Shown one piece after another: positions 35,990-49,085 of a DNA stretch of 64,000 nucleotides (its first letter is position 1; each line of letters begins with the position of its first letter). A program made the position numbers and the translations under genes. Source of the stretch: Fasciolopsis buskii. Taxonomy: Eukaryota; Platyhelminthes; Trematoda; Plagiorchiida; Fasciolidae. Where the stretch lies: NCBI GenBank assembly GCA_008360955.1, contig LUCM01001929.1, positions 1 to 64,000 of the forward strand, given 5' to 3'. The notes beneath the pieces were generated by a model that was not told the origin of the DNA, did not search any database, and saw only the letters and a list, made by a program, of their open reading frames with translations.

Positions 35990-37880
35990 CAGTCTGTGGT
36001 GTACCGTGTAAAATTTGAAACTTTCTCAAGAGAAAAGTTCCAGGAAAGCGGGCTCAATTTGTCAGGTACATTCGCAGGATGGCTTTGTAAACTCGGAGAC
36101 ACTCGTGCTTCTTGATCAGGCCAGCAGCTTTGTTCACAATCTCGTGGACTCGATGTTGACGAAGGCTGAAAAAGTTGTGTCACTCGGTTTGCAGTTTGTA
36201 TTGCCACCCAACCATCACATACACCAAACACAAACCGAGGCCCAAGTTGAAAATGTGCAAAACCTTACTCTCATCTTGAATAAGAAAGCAGAATAATTCA
36301 AGGCTAAACTAGTGAATTTAGTTGAAATACTAATCTCAGCGCTCATCCGACAACAACAGTGCCTAACAAGGGAGCACTAAAAATGATAAAAGTTTTTTCA
36401 TTCTTTTCCGAGGACTTAAGGGTTCGTGGGTTGTGAGCATGAGGAAGCCACACTGTCACCGTAGGATGGGAAATATCCAGAGACCATTTCTTTCTGACAC
36501 TTATTCAGATAACAATTCGCTCGTGGAAGACCAGATACTAAGACACTTATAAATGCTACAGATGAATGATTTTATATTTGAGGGCTTACACGAAAAACTG
36601 TGACCATTGTGCACATAAACACCACGATTGAGAGGGTCACTGAAAACCCACGAAGCATTAGTTCCATTTGGTTCCATCTTATCTATGCAAAACTTCGTCT
36701 GGCACAAGTTGGCACGTTGAATAACGAATGCTGTCTCTTACATCAGCGCATAAGTTACCACACTGTCTAAAGAGTTCATCTGAATTACCGAAAAATTTCG
36801 GACCAGTGTCAGTAAGCCCTCAGAATATGTTTCCTGTTGATGTTGACTCACCTTTTAACAGTATGGTCTTGGGTGAAAAAAAACTGCTTTTGTGACACAA
36901 TTTCTATACGGAATCTTGGCTTACCTATTCCTGTCCCATACACCAAGGATCTTATCTTTTTTGTGTTGAGATCAAAGAGCAGTAATATAAACAATTTGAT
37001 GGAGTTGTAATGGTTTGCTTACTTGGAACCACAATAACAGGCATCTTCTTGAAAAACAAATGCACAGTTCACCTCAGTTCACCTTGTGTGAAGCCGTGTC
37101 GATTAAATTCTACATTTTACTAGTGAGACGTACTTTCTTCGGTTCTTTAGTCGACCTAACAAAGCGTTTCTGAAACTCCAGGTCGCAAACGAAGGAGAAA
37201 ATGAGAAAAGTCTGCGCTTTACTGCCATTCCGATGACTAGACATCCAGAAAGAACAACATTAAAGGCGATTCATTGCAAACCAACTTGAAGCGGTCAGTA
37301 CATCCAGTTTTCCATTTTTGCTCCAGTTGCCTACAAACCGCATCTCGCGAAGACTCTTTTTCGGTGTAGCCCAAAATATTTACAGCGCGGAAGGAGATTT
37401 CCTAACGGAAACTCTCAGGACAAACGGGTACCGTCATTAGTTTATTGAGACTCACAAAAGCGACCAATGTAAAACAACTCCAGTAGACTTGGTGGAGAAA
37501 AAGCGAGTCGTAGTCATCCAATCATTCGAGTGTTATCATTTATTCAACCGAATCAGCCAAAATCTTCAAGTGCGCGCTAAATGGTATTTATTTATCGGTT
37601 GAATGGGACATTTTACACAGAACCAAGGGACTGAATTTCAACAAGTAGTCGAAAAAAATGCTCGACCTAACCGCCTCACATATAATTCATCAGCTCATAT
37701 GTAGCTGCAGGGACATATATAAACAGAACAGCTTAGTGCCCGAGTCACAGAATGTGGTAGTAAGTTCTGAAATGGTTAACGAAGAAGACGGTCTATCCTT
37801 CACTCAAACAGAAAACGAACACGAGAAATTCGGCCTGGTCAATTGCGAAATATCTTATGACCTTCGGTCGCCAGACTGAC
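35990..37880 (+). mobile_element. Penelope-like element, degenerate
   Basis: Fragments follow Penelope-like element order. SSFVHNLVDSMLTKAEKVVS then LGLQFVLPPN (about 36130-36215) and CLTREH (about 36362) are N-terminal. TPRLRGSLKTHEALVPFGSI then LSM and HKLA (about 36619-36715) correspond to the RT motif PRLYGLPKTHK..PLRPILSM. RTNGYRH and FIETH (about 37415-37450), VEKKRVVV (about 37491-37514), and LTASHIIHQLICSCRDIYKQ (about 37664-37723) resemble the segment in front of and including a GIY-YIG nuclease start. All frames carry stops. The open minus frame 35842-36231 is a shadow. The assignment rests on remembered family wording, not an alignment. Confidence 0.68.
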
Positions 37881-38213
37881 TCCGGTTGAACGTTTCAAGT
37901 GACTTTGCGAAACCCCAATCACAGATTGTTTACAGTCTGTGTGGATTTATCGATTAACTATGTGCGCAGAAATTATTGAAACACAATGTGTGCCTGGTAC
38001 GGTGCTAGGCACTCGGATTTCGTCAAACATTTTTCACTGCCGTTCCGCTTTCCAAATCTTGTACTCAAAGGGTTTTGATCTACTGTGCTTATGAATCTTT
38101 TGATGACCCATTCCAGTTTTCCCATAAACCTGACGGTCCCGCGTTAGATGTTGTTGCCTCTCTCGTTCTTCATGTTTGTAGACCAAACTCAACTACGCTC
38201 CTCTACCCCAGCT

Positions 38214-38310
38214 TTTTGTTAAAACTAAAGGCCTTGGTTGAGAACCCTAATCGTTCTGCTGTACAGAGACTGGACTCCCTAATAGTACTTGTTCACCATT
38301 TCTCGAAACA
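38214..38310 (+). repeat. Short repeat shared with 9412-9490
   Basis: Encodes FLLKLKALVENPNRSAVQRL inside an 86-codon open frame (38075-38335), closely matching 9412-9490 upstream of LINE L3. It probably belongs to a dispersed element, possibly the 5' part of the LINE family. Confidence 0.55.
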
Positions 38311-39708
38311 ACCTGCTGCCCCGGTCGCTATATAGGACAATCAGGACCTCACTGTTCACTGCTTCCAGTAGGGATATAATGACGGGCTTGTCCCGGCTAT
38401 GCGGTACCGTGATGGGTCAAACCCCATTGCCTTGTGTGCAAGGCTTTCCCGTTAAATCCCCGTTTGGGTTCCCAGAAAAAAACTTTGGTGGTGCGAGAAG
38501 CTGCAAAGTACCAGTCGCCGCGACGTTTCCAGCTCTCTTTCTACTGGGTACATTACCACTTTTATTTCTGCCATGCCGCAGTTGGACATAAATATTTTAT
38601 TAACTATCCCATGGCTTTGAATTCCATGTTGCCAGTTTCCTGTGAAAGCTGATTTAAACCTCAGTTTGTCCTCCTCGATCTTCTTACCTATCTCAGTCAT
38701 TTCCCATCCATAAAAGGGGAATTCCCAGAGTAGATTCTGATGACCACTTAGGTCTCATTTTCCAAAAAATCTGTAAACTGTTCACTTCACTTGTGTATTC
38801 GTGTAAACTAAATTCGGTGAGTATCATTCCAGGTGAGGAGTATGTGGGGCTTTAGAGTACGTCATTTTATCGATGTATTCTCCCTGTCTTTCTTAATTGT
38901 CCTGCTATTTTGCAGGTTTTCTATAGGAATAATTTGAAATACTTAGCCAGAAACTGTCAATTTTTATCCATGTACCTTTCGTACAAGTGAATAGTTCAGT
39001 CAGTAGATTGTTGCGATCAATATCAGGCTATCTGAGGAACGTATGCACAACTGATATTTCTGAGAGTATGTCACTGTCATGTCTCGACATTTCGTTCTAT
39101 AATCGCCGTTAATTAATCTGTAGGGTTACCGTCTCTCCCCCCACCCTCTTCTTTAACATGTACCACGAAAAACCGAGACCACCTGTCTATCAGTCGAAGT
39201 TGTTGGCACCTCATCACGGCTACTCACCTTGTCCATTAGAATTAATTTGCTCCCCGATTTCCACTGGACGAGAAGTGTAAAAATGTGCTTTTTGGATTGA
39301 AATCAGGACTGCTTTGCACGCAAAAGTCTGTACAGTACAATACAATATGAGGCATTTACACTTCGAATTTTCAATTTGAAATATTTAGCTATAATCAAAC
39401 AGCAGAACAACCATGTGACAAATTGAATTCTATTGGCTCAAGTTTGTAATAACGAAAAAAATTAGCGATGAGCGAAAATAAAACTAACGTAAGAGAAAGG
39501 AGAGAGAGAAAGGATGCGTTTTTCAGTGTTAATAGCATGTGCCAGCTTCTCTAGGATCCTCTCGTACTTTGTCAATTGTTTATCGGATCTGTGGTCTTTC
39601 TGTGAGCATTGAACTGTCCAACTATCATAACCGAACGAAGTGACTGACACGGGGATACCCAGTCTAAGATTTTGGGCCACAAAACAAAACACGGTGTTCC
39701 CAAACCAC

Positions 39709-39742
39709 TATTATTTATTATTATTATTATTTGTTATTATTA
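39709..39742. repeat. TTA trinucleotide microsatellite
   Basis: TTA/ATT units with one interruption. Confidence 0.9.
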
Positions 39743-42700
39743 TGCAATATTACAGAGCTAGGCGAGTTCACTGACCGCTGTCTTTCTCATGATGTTAGAA
39801 AATGCAATAAAAAGAATGCGTGTGCAAGGTGGACGAGAGAGAGAATTGATCTACCGGCGTGGGAAAAGATGAGACCACTTTTGTAGCCAGCTCACGAAAT
39901 TAAATGGTCTTATTTTGCTAGCGCATACCTATTCGGTTATACCGGTCAGACACAAAGTGTCTTCCCAACCGGCAATCTTCACGGTCTTCTGCTTTACGTT
40001 CAGTGTCCCTAGCCAACTAAATGGGGAATCTTTCAGACCACAATCACGATGAGGCATAGCATCTACTTTGCCTAAGTTTACCCTAAGTTTTCCCATCGCA
40101 CGTTGCCGCGTCATCCACTGATCTCTATATGGTTTCTTCAACTCCGAAGGAGTAGCACAAAATAGAACTAGGTAGCGTCGATTGCTCGAATGGCCGCACC
40201 AGACACACCTTGTAAAACGATACAAAATCACACGGGCTAGTATATGAATGGTATAAATTACAACCTTAGACCAAGGAGCACATAAAACTCATTGACTGGG
40301 TATCCCGAGCAATCTTAAAGTTTATTCGCGGTCGAGTCATTCTCCGCCAGTCCGTGCGCAAACCACATGAAACTTGTTTCCTGAAGTCGGATTACCCTGT
40401 CGCCCACTGTTCCCTGGGTTCCGAATGCTTCATTTAATTAACCATTTTCCACGGACTATACCATTTACCCACTGGTACGAAATTGCGTAAAAAATGTTTG
40501 CAATCTTGAAATGTGTTTGAACTATCACCAGATTAGCTGACTGCGATTTGGTCTACATAAGCCTAAACCGTGTCCCGTTCCAGGCCAGAGCGTTTGCGCA
40601 AACTCGCTGTTCGATGGACCAATTTTTTGCTCAACTGCACTGATGAAAGCGAAACAACGTTTTGCTCAAACCCGAATATCTTTGATATAATTTCAAAGTA
40701 CTAAGGGTAGGTGGTGTACTAAAAGTCATCCTGTTCATTTCTACCTAGCAAATGAGACTATTAGGCGCCACCGTTGTTTGCTTGAAAGAATTGCCGTCCT
40801 GGTCAGTTCAATTTCAGTCGTAACACCTAAAAGTTGTACTTTGAAAAATGAACAGGCAGGAATGCTGAAGTGTGACGTATATTTGATAGAATTGGAGAAG
40901 TTTCATAAAAGCAGAGTAGAATCGGACATGAACGATCGAAAAGTGCGAAAAACAAACCTTATCATACAAGCGGACCAGACTCTGTACCCACTGAAAAACG
41001 ATCCGACGTGCAGTAAATCATACGTAGTTCTCAAAAGTACGATATACAGCGCCATAGGTGAGGACTGCACTTCTTCGGCGTCTCAGTTAACACGACGAAA
41101 CCCCTCTCAAATAGACTTACGATTATCTTCATCGTCGTTGAAGTACGTATGTAATTATATATGCGTTGATGAATATGTAAGTAGGCATGTATTCATGTAT
41201 GTATGTGTATCCACGTGTGATTGTGTATGCTTGTATTACGTTGTACGTATCGATAACAAAAAGGTACTGTCTTCCCGGAAACACTTGTGTAGTTCTGCCT
41301 CTGAGTTTTGTTCGGTAACTGGCTTGGTATTATATCCCACGTGAACGGTGACCAATCTGCAGGGATGAGGAATCCATCCGGAAATAATCTTGTGATTTCC
41401 TATTGAAACTTTGACCTTTCTATCGAAAAATGCACTTCCTGTACTTATGATTAAAATTGCGCCACTTGTCTTGTTCGATTGCAATAACGCAGGGACAGGG
41501 ATCATCAGCATGCATTGGAGTGGCTCTGATTCCGGATTCCATGCGTACTTCTTGTTATTAGAATGTGATTTCATTGCCATTTGGGCTTCTCGTTGACGAG
41601 AGTGTGTTTTCGACTCCAACAGTCTCATCGAAAGTCTAATTTGCACCCGCCTTCATTGATTTTGAGACGATTGCCGGGTTTTCTGCCACTGAGTCAACTT
41701 CCAGATACGGTCACACATACTAAAACATGGAGAGAGAAGGAAATATTGCAAATGGATAGGTCTCGAAAATCTCGTTAACTGACTGGGCGTATGTTCTATG
41801 GGAGCAGTTCGACCTCAATAGTAAATAATTGTAATGCAAATGATTTCTAGTCTGGCAAATGGTGTGTTTTGCTTCTTAGCAGGCTGCGAATAGCGCGTAT
41901 AGATCAGGAAATGGGCTGAAAAATGGAAACCTAGCAGACCACAGATTCAGGTAATTAAGGCCTAAATTACCCAGTAAAAGCTTCTTGCGCCTAGTCGCAT
42001 TATCGAAAGCTGTTCCCATGGAATTCATAGGAGATCACATTACTCCCCATTACCTCCCCTACCCATTTAGATCGTATTCCCGAGGATCGGTCACCCAGTG
42101 CGAATCGTTTTTGTTTTACCATTACAACCTCCAATCGACAGCGAACGTCATCAAGTAGCGAGGGAAATTAGTGGTTCTGTTTTGGGTCTGGTAACAACAT
42201 TATAGATTGCCTCAGCGAATACAATGAAACTTAATAAAATCAACGACACAGTATTCTGATTTTGTGTAACGTGAATTAAGAAGTTTTAAATTCACCTGAG
42301 ACGTTGCATGAACCAAGATGGTCTAAGAGACATCTCGGGTTTTATCAGTAGTATATTCGTCATCGAACGAGACATGCAAAATACCAACCTACACACAGTG
42401 CAACTTTTTTCCATAACATTAACTCGATTTGGACTTGAATCGAATGCACAACTATTGGGTTTGTTGCTTATCAAGTATTTAATGGATTCAGTTTAGCTAC
42501 TATTGAATTTGCGCTTTTGATTTCATTTTCTTGGAGTTTGGTACTACTGCCATTAATTTCTCGTGTAAAACCACTGTCATCGATTTGAACTCACACAATC
42601 GATTGTGTGATGGAGTTGCGCCTCCGAAATTGGGCACTTTAAAAGAAACTAATAGCTTTTCTATACCACTTTTAAATTTCTTCAAGAAATTTTGCCAGGC

Positions 42701-44016
42701 CTACTCCTAATTGTCACCAGACTGTCTAACTTTGGTTTAGCTTCTGACTCTGTCAAGTGTCACATTTTTCACTCAAACTTTTACGCGTTTGTAGCGTAGG
42801 TATCACCAACTGTCTGCGCACCAACCTCTAATTTGCTACAAGACAGTCAGTGCTGACTGGTTCGTGTAAAAGAGAGACCTATTTTTCACCTATTTTCATG
42901 CAAATCCGATTAATTTTCCCAACTCCGAAATAAACGGCGACTTCCCGTGGAACGTTCACACAGATCGCGTCCATATTTTAGTCAATTGAATATTGCTTCA
43001 GGACAGATTTTAACTCGCAAGCAAAATTTGTCCCAGTCACGTGGGCCACAGTCGAAGCTGAGTCCCACCAAACCTAGTTCCGAATTCGAGTACGGAATGA
43101 AGCTTTGGGGAAGGTTATGAAATACTCGTGTGAACTGGCAGTTCGGGTTAAAAAGTGGCGGCGGAGTTAGTCTTTTCTTTGAAAACTGCACCGTTTGCTG
43201 CATCAATTGGGTTACACAGATGGCCAAAGCCTGAATAAGACACACAAAGATAATCGGTGTGTGAGTTTCGATCGATCCCTAACACCTACGAATGTGGCAA
43301 AACTATGCCAGCATTCGTTAGGTCAGATAGTGAATATTCTAAATTTACGGCAAGTCTTTGAATCAGTTGACGAATTTATATGGTTTTATAATGATCGCCA
43401 GACGCCTTGCTTTCCCATCAAGTGTCATCTCATGCAGAATGGTTTCCGAAGGAGGTGTGTGACCGTTACTTCTTGATGAGGGGACAAGGATTTCAAAGAA
43501 CGAGTTACACCAAGCATCAATTGTTGCGACTTAGATTGGAAATACATCGGAGAACTCATCAAAGTGAGTACAGTCGTCAATGATGCAATCGTATTCGCAA
43601 CCATTTTATTTATGGCTCTATCTACAACCGCACGTTTTTCCGTGTATTATAGTTTGCGTCCTGATTCAGATAAATTTCTGCCAAATCGATTGGTGTGCAA
43701 ATAAAAATATATATTTATTAGGTAATTAAATCATTGAGGAGAAAATGACTGGGAATGACCGAAATTTTGTTGATAAACATGCATGTAGATATTTGGTGAA
43801 CATGTTTAATTTTTCGTGGCAAAAATAGAGGTTTGATTTCACAGTTTGTCCTAGAGTATGAAATTTGGTATGTAGTAACTAAAGTCATAACTGTTATTTT
43901 TTATCGGAAGACAATAGACAATCAATCGGTCAAACTATTCACCAGCAAAGCTTTCAAGCAGCCAGATAATCCCTTTGCTCATCAAATATCGAAAGCAGCT
44001 TATAGCACGAATAAAT

Positions 44017-44232
44017 TCCCTTCCGATATATAGTCTCGGCAATTTACATGTACACGTCTGAGTAACAACGAGTTGACATGTTGCCTTAGTTCGCAATGAG
44101 TGAATCAACCGGCAATAAATTGCGTTAACTTGACACCACGCTGAAAGACGATGATCGAGGTAACATTGGTGTGAATTACGTTAAGCGTGAATTGCATGAT
44201 TAGAAGGCAGGAGATCAACAGGTGTAAAACTA
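44017..44232 (+). repeat. Left arm of the inverted repeat
   Basis: About 216 bp, from near TTCCGATATATAGTCTCGGC to near CAACAGGTGTAAAAC. Its reverse complement is found at 45583-45797. Identity looks to be well above 90 percent by eye. Confidence 0.88.
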
Positions 44233-45582
44233 GGGAAAGGAGACCAAATACTTGAAACCATGGAACCTTGGCGGTTGAGAAAGACAAGTTACACGTCTAT
44301 CACAGATTAACTTGAAGATAAAGTCCCCTGAGTTACGTTGTTTAAAAATTCCCATCAGCTTATTCCCAGCGCTCTGGGATCTAACCTTTTATTCAGTTTG
44401 GACATGAATTTGCAATCATCAGTTTTTTATAATGATCTTCATTAAGTATGACCCATCCCGTACCTTTTTCAGATTTTGGCAATAATCAATGTCGAAATGC
44501 ACCACAATAATGTTCGGTTAGAGTGCCATTCACTAATGATATGGTTGTATGACAATTCGTGTTTTAGACCTTCGCAAGAATCAGTCGGTTTCGATGCTGC
44601 CTCAGGAACCTCTGAAACTCCGTTCCAGATTCCATCAGATGTTATCATGATTGTGATAAACAAAACTTCGGGCCAAGCGGCAATGCCTCCAATGCTTGCA
44701 ATGTGCGAGCGCTACAGAAGAATGATTGCAACTCCCTTCGTACTATTACGGTAACGCGCAAATTAAAATGGTTCGCCCCAGAAACCAGGGACGGATAAGA
44801 AGCAAGGTGCGGTGCTATAATTGCAAAAAGTGGTGCCATAAATTAAACTTACATACATCAACGGTTGCCGAACAGGGGAAGCAAACAGCGAGACTCGGTC
44901 AGACAGTCCGATAGAAGTCCGAGTTTAACGCAGGTGGCACGATACGTCAATGAGACAAAAAGGAGACTGGAAGTGCCACGTCGGTAGGGTGAACACAAGC
45001 GGAAAAGTCAAGGGAGTTCAACAGTGAGAACTAGGAATCAAGCCATTGATCCGAAAGATTAACACAAATCGGGCGAAAAAGAGAAGGAATAATCATATCA
45101 ACAGAGTTTTCACTCATGCACGTGTGACAAACGTCTCAATGACTATGGATGTACCTTACGAAATATTCTGGTAACCCGAGCTGTGGTACCTTGGTTTCTA
45201 GGTTGTTGAAAAGCTTCTGCGGTCTTTTCTTCCGTCAAGGTTTGTGACATATTAAATCCATATATTTCAAAAATTCCTTCCGAGGTTGGTTTGGTAACTC
45301 TACCCTTTCCACCTTGCATCTGCTTCCCAAATATCCCATGCTGTCCAAACTGGAGTTCACTGCATCCGTTTGAATGATCGAGTATCATAACTCAAATGAT
45401 ACTCAACTAAATATCTTCAATAGTACTTCGGATACCTATTATTATAAAGTCACTCTTCCATAAACGCAGACGATTTCCTTGTTTCACCACTTCTGGTATT
45501 AGACTTCGAATGTTTATTAGGGTGCAATGAGTAGGTCGTGATACCTCGATTCGTTCACTCCTTTGTCTATCCACACTTTCAA

Positions 45583-45797
45583 CTTTTACACCTGTTGTTC
45601 TCCTGCCTTCTAATCATGCAATTCACGCTTAACGTAATTCACACCAATGTTACCTCGATCATCGTCTTTCAGCGTGGTGTCAAGTTAACGCAATTTATTG
45701 CCGGTTGATTCACTCATTGCGAACTAGGGCAACATGTCAACTCGTTGTTACTCAGACGTGTACATGTAAATTGCTGAGACTATATGTCGGAAAGAAA
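45583..45797 (-). repeat. Right arm of the inverted repeat
   Basis: Reverse-complement partner of 44017-44232. One visible difference is AGGGC here against AAGGC in the complement of the left arm near 45728. Confidence 0.88.
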
Positions 45798-48459
45798 GTT
45801 TGTTTGTGTTGTTGTCATTAAGTCCGTGAATGAGTAAATCTCGTTTCTAAAATAAATGAAGTATACAGTTGTTCATTAGTCTGGCATGCACACTGATTCC
45901 TACTCAATATAATGTAGTTGTGTAACTATGCACATGCGCACTTAACATGAAATTAACAAACTGCGTAATTTCTTTGTTCATCCAATCACCAGAATACGCC
46001 AAGCTAATCGCTCGCTTTCGTGCGTGTTCATTATGGTATTGAATTCGGTCGGCCAGCACGTAATATTCTATTACTCTAACCGCAAACCAACAATTGGTTA
46101 GCTTGCAGTTCCTCATGACTACACACCCACAGTTTGTCCAGTTCCTTGTATTAATGAACTCCAAACTTCAACCAGTTCTTCGACGGTTTGGATAACCGAT
46201 ATTCTGCTCTGTATGAGAAAATCGATAGAGAAAACACGATTGTATTCACGGTTAATCTTCCCATCATGGCATCTTACGTACCCTAACTTCATTTCTACTC
46301 ACATTTGCCCTGCAGCCAGCCATGCATATGGTATGTCACCCCTCAAAAAACAAAAATCCTCTCGCACACCACCCGGTCTTCGAATGGGCACTGTTTCGAG
46401 CCGTCTTCCACCACTTTACTTAACAACCATTTTCAATTGTTTTCCACTCTGACTATGATCGAGTTACTGGCAACAGCCACTCTTGATGCTTCGTTCTTCA
46501 TTCACATTGTATGTCCTCTAATCGACACGGTTCACATGTGTTGAAATTTCCACTCTGTAATTCCTCTAAATCTCGATAGTTTAACTAAATATTATTATCA
46601 CCACCAGCAGATCTCTCATTCTTTCGCTTCAGCGTTCCAACGAAAAAAACTTTCCAACTCTTCTACCCTTAGCTCGTATTTAATTATTCGCAAATGGCCA
46701 AATTTGTTGGCGAAACGTTATCGGATTTTAATGCATTTTCACTTCATTGATCTCCAGGCATGCCCGCAAAACTCCAGCAGCACCATCAACCTGGGGTTTT
46801 TCGGAACTAACTGTTCTCTTCATTTGATATAGTGCTGTATAGCCTTTTTCGATTCCTTTGTGATACTGAAGTGCTGATTGAAAATTCTCCTCAACTGGCA
46901 CCCCCCCCCTCGCGCCTCTTCCCCGGCTCCACCCTTTCCGGTGTTTTTTTCAGGCCTTCCTCAACTTCCGAAGAACTGGCCCGGTGATGTGGTAGCGATT
47001 CTCTATTTTCACTGAGTTCTCAGCATTTCGGCGCATTCAGATCGCACGCCATAGTTTACTGGAATACTTTATCCAGATCTGGCTGTTGTCAGACCTTCGA
47101 TGTTGTCCCCATTTAACTTCATGCACTCCGGAAAATTGCGACATGGATTCTCCAGCCCTTTTGATATGTCGTTTATGAAAACTAAAAAGAACGAGAGACA
47201 AAGAATCGAATAGTGAGGTACCTCCACTATACAGCTTGTCGTCCTCTGACAAATTTCTCAACCCTAATCCGGAAACCATACCGCTTTAGCCTTTGAACCA
47301 TCCAATGCCCAACCGTGGATGTTGACTCGAGGGATTTAAGTATCCTGGCCAGACGTTTATCATTCACGGAATCGCTTGCGCCTAGGAGATTGACAAGACA
47401 ACTCCTATCTTCTCACCATGATCTGGTCTTCCCGTTACCTTGAATAAAACGTTGGAAGATTCGATCTATGGCGCATAAAATCACGCTAGCCTGCATTACA
47501 AAAGCCTCGCTACTCTGCCCACATATACTACATTCCATAACGTAGGTAAAGATCCTAGATTTACATGCTCATGGTCATCCCCTTTTGACCACAGAAAAGA
47601 GGGCTGAAACGCGCCGGTCTGTCGCTGTTCCAAAGGCCCAGTGAGAAGCTGTGCTAGGGGTCCCACCAACATTTATGCAAAGGGTTTTGATAATGTCAAA
47701 TGTATTCCTTCGGGTCCTCTTTATTTTCCAACAATTGACTGTGCAGCACCGGCTATTTCATTTTTTAATGATATGTTGCAACGTGCTATTTCCGGAGTAT
47801 TTTAATCTGCAGTTTGGTCTCCCGTCAATTAGAATGGTTTAACTGTGTTTCGTGTATTTATGGCTCACCCTCCTTTTTCGTTCCTGATCGTGCCCACTGT
47901 CATTCTCGAAACTGCCTCAGGCTGCCCACGGTTGCGGTGTGTTAAGGTACTGCTTTTCTGTTTTAGAAATCGTTTCTTCAGATCCACCTTTGCGAATCTT
48001 TCATATTTCGATGACCTTTATCTAACCACTTTGGAGCACAGGAGCATTCGATAACTTTATATCAACTTCCATTTATGTCGCGCTGTCCGCTTCCTCAAGC
48101 ATGGCTTTCTCACAGCACCAGGCCACAATGTCATAGTTCTATTCTTTGAAACTTCCCTCGGAAATGCCACTGTCATTGAGATTCATCAGCCATCCTTTTT
48201 TGCTTATTAATATAACTCTGTTGCGCACCCTTTATTGGCTGCGCTACAATTCCGGTAATCTTTTTTCGTTATTTTTGGTCAGATTTTTGGTTCGATTATG
48301 GTTTCCGCTCACCGCAAAAATCGCTCGGATTTACTGTTGTTTAAAAACCTTTTTGCTTCTCAACATGCACTAGGATCAATTAATACTGCACCTCAAAGAT
48401 ATTTTCATCGATCTAAAAGAGACACTCATGCTGGCTGGCTGGCAGTTGTCAAATACACC
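45798..48459. other. Unassigned sequence
   Basis: No recognised family. Short frames at 46213-46544 (plus) and 47037-47279 (minus) have no clear motif. A C-run lies near 46899-46907. Confidence 0.5.
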
Positions 48460-49085
48460 CGACCAATTTGTCCGTTCCGACATTATTTGGTACTAACATC
48501 CGCTCTCTGTTTACGAAAATGTGGGATCTGTCCCTCACACTTCAATCAACGATCCATGTTCACACTCGTGTCATCTGCATACAAGAATCGTGGCTGAACC
48601 CAGATATCGCAAATTCACTCTTGTCGATAGAGTGCTTCAGACTCCCTAGGCAGGACAGAGTTTCGGACAAGAAGAAGACTGGAGGCGGTGTGGCAACTTA
48701 CATAAACTCCTTCTGGTCCGGCAAGTCCCAAGTTATTTATACTTACTCGCTAAACGGAATTGACCGTCTCGTGACACAGTGTCATTCTGCGTATTTTCAC
48801 CATAGCAACACCATCATGACGGACATATATATTGCTCTTTTCAGCTCGCAACAAAGTATCACATTCATTTTTGGCTCGTGCTTAATATTTATCGCTCCTC
48901 TTCTTTAGCATAATCTGCATATTATCGGTGATGATTTCAATTGTGCATCTACTCTATCACTGACTGTGTTTGATTTGACTGACCTCTGCGTTTCGCCCAC
49001 CAGAGGCGACACCGTTTTAGGAAGAGTTATTACCAACTACCCTGATTTATTTTCCCTGAAACTGCATGCTTCAATCTGCTTCTGG
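48460..49085 (+). mobile_element. CR1/Jockey-like LINE endonuclease fragment
   Basis: A different LINE type from L1-L7. The plus frame 48468-48908 reads FGTNIRSLFTKMWDL, VICIQESWLNPDI and GGGVATYINSFW, the layout of an APE endonuclease N-terminus (N-ARSL, ITETWLN, GGGVA-Y). After a stop at 48906-48908 the same frame continues HIIGDDFN, then FDLTDLCVSPTRGDTVLGRV and TNYPDLFS, the DFN motif and following segment of such enzymes. It ends at a stop near 49085; no RT is seen before the assembly gap. It is a relic, but comparatively well preserved. Confidence 0.75.

Larger units (their letters stand above)
37881..44016. other. Unassigned sequence with ORFs of unknown nature
   Basis: It holds the repeat shared with 9412-9490 (38214-38310) and a TTA repeat at 39709-39742. 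Open frames include 38075-38335 (plus), 39929-40231 (minus), and 40778-41344 (plus, 188 codons from a TTG). The last ends in GTAT-rich repeat translation, so its second half is not protein. I recognise no family. The DNA at 41150-41222 is a decayed GTAT repeat. Confidence 0.5.
44017..45797. mobile_element. Foldback element with ~215 bp inverted arms
   Basis: The left arm (44017-44232) and right arm (45583-45797) are inverted copies with only scattered mismatches. For example, the stretch around 44100-44215 pairs with 45600-45715. The roughly 1350 bp interior has no transposase or RT that I recognise. It does hold VRCYNCKKWCHKLNLHTS (44801-44854), which has zinc-knuckle spacing CX2CX4HX4 with His in place of the final Cys. 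It could be a terminal-inverted-repeat or foldback transposon, or two long terminal repeats brought into opposite orientation by rearrangement. Confidence 0.75.

Noticed and set aside
40778..41344. 188-codon plus frame
   Set aside because: It starts at TTG, and its second half translates a decayed GTAT repeat into Cys/Val/Tyr-rich text. The first half could be an exon but has no supporting homology.
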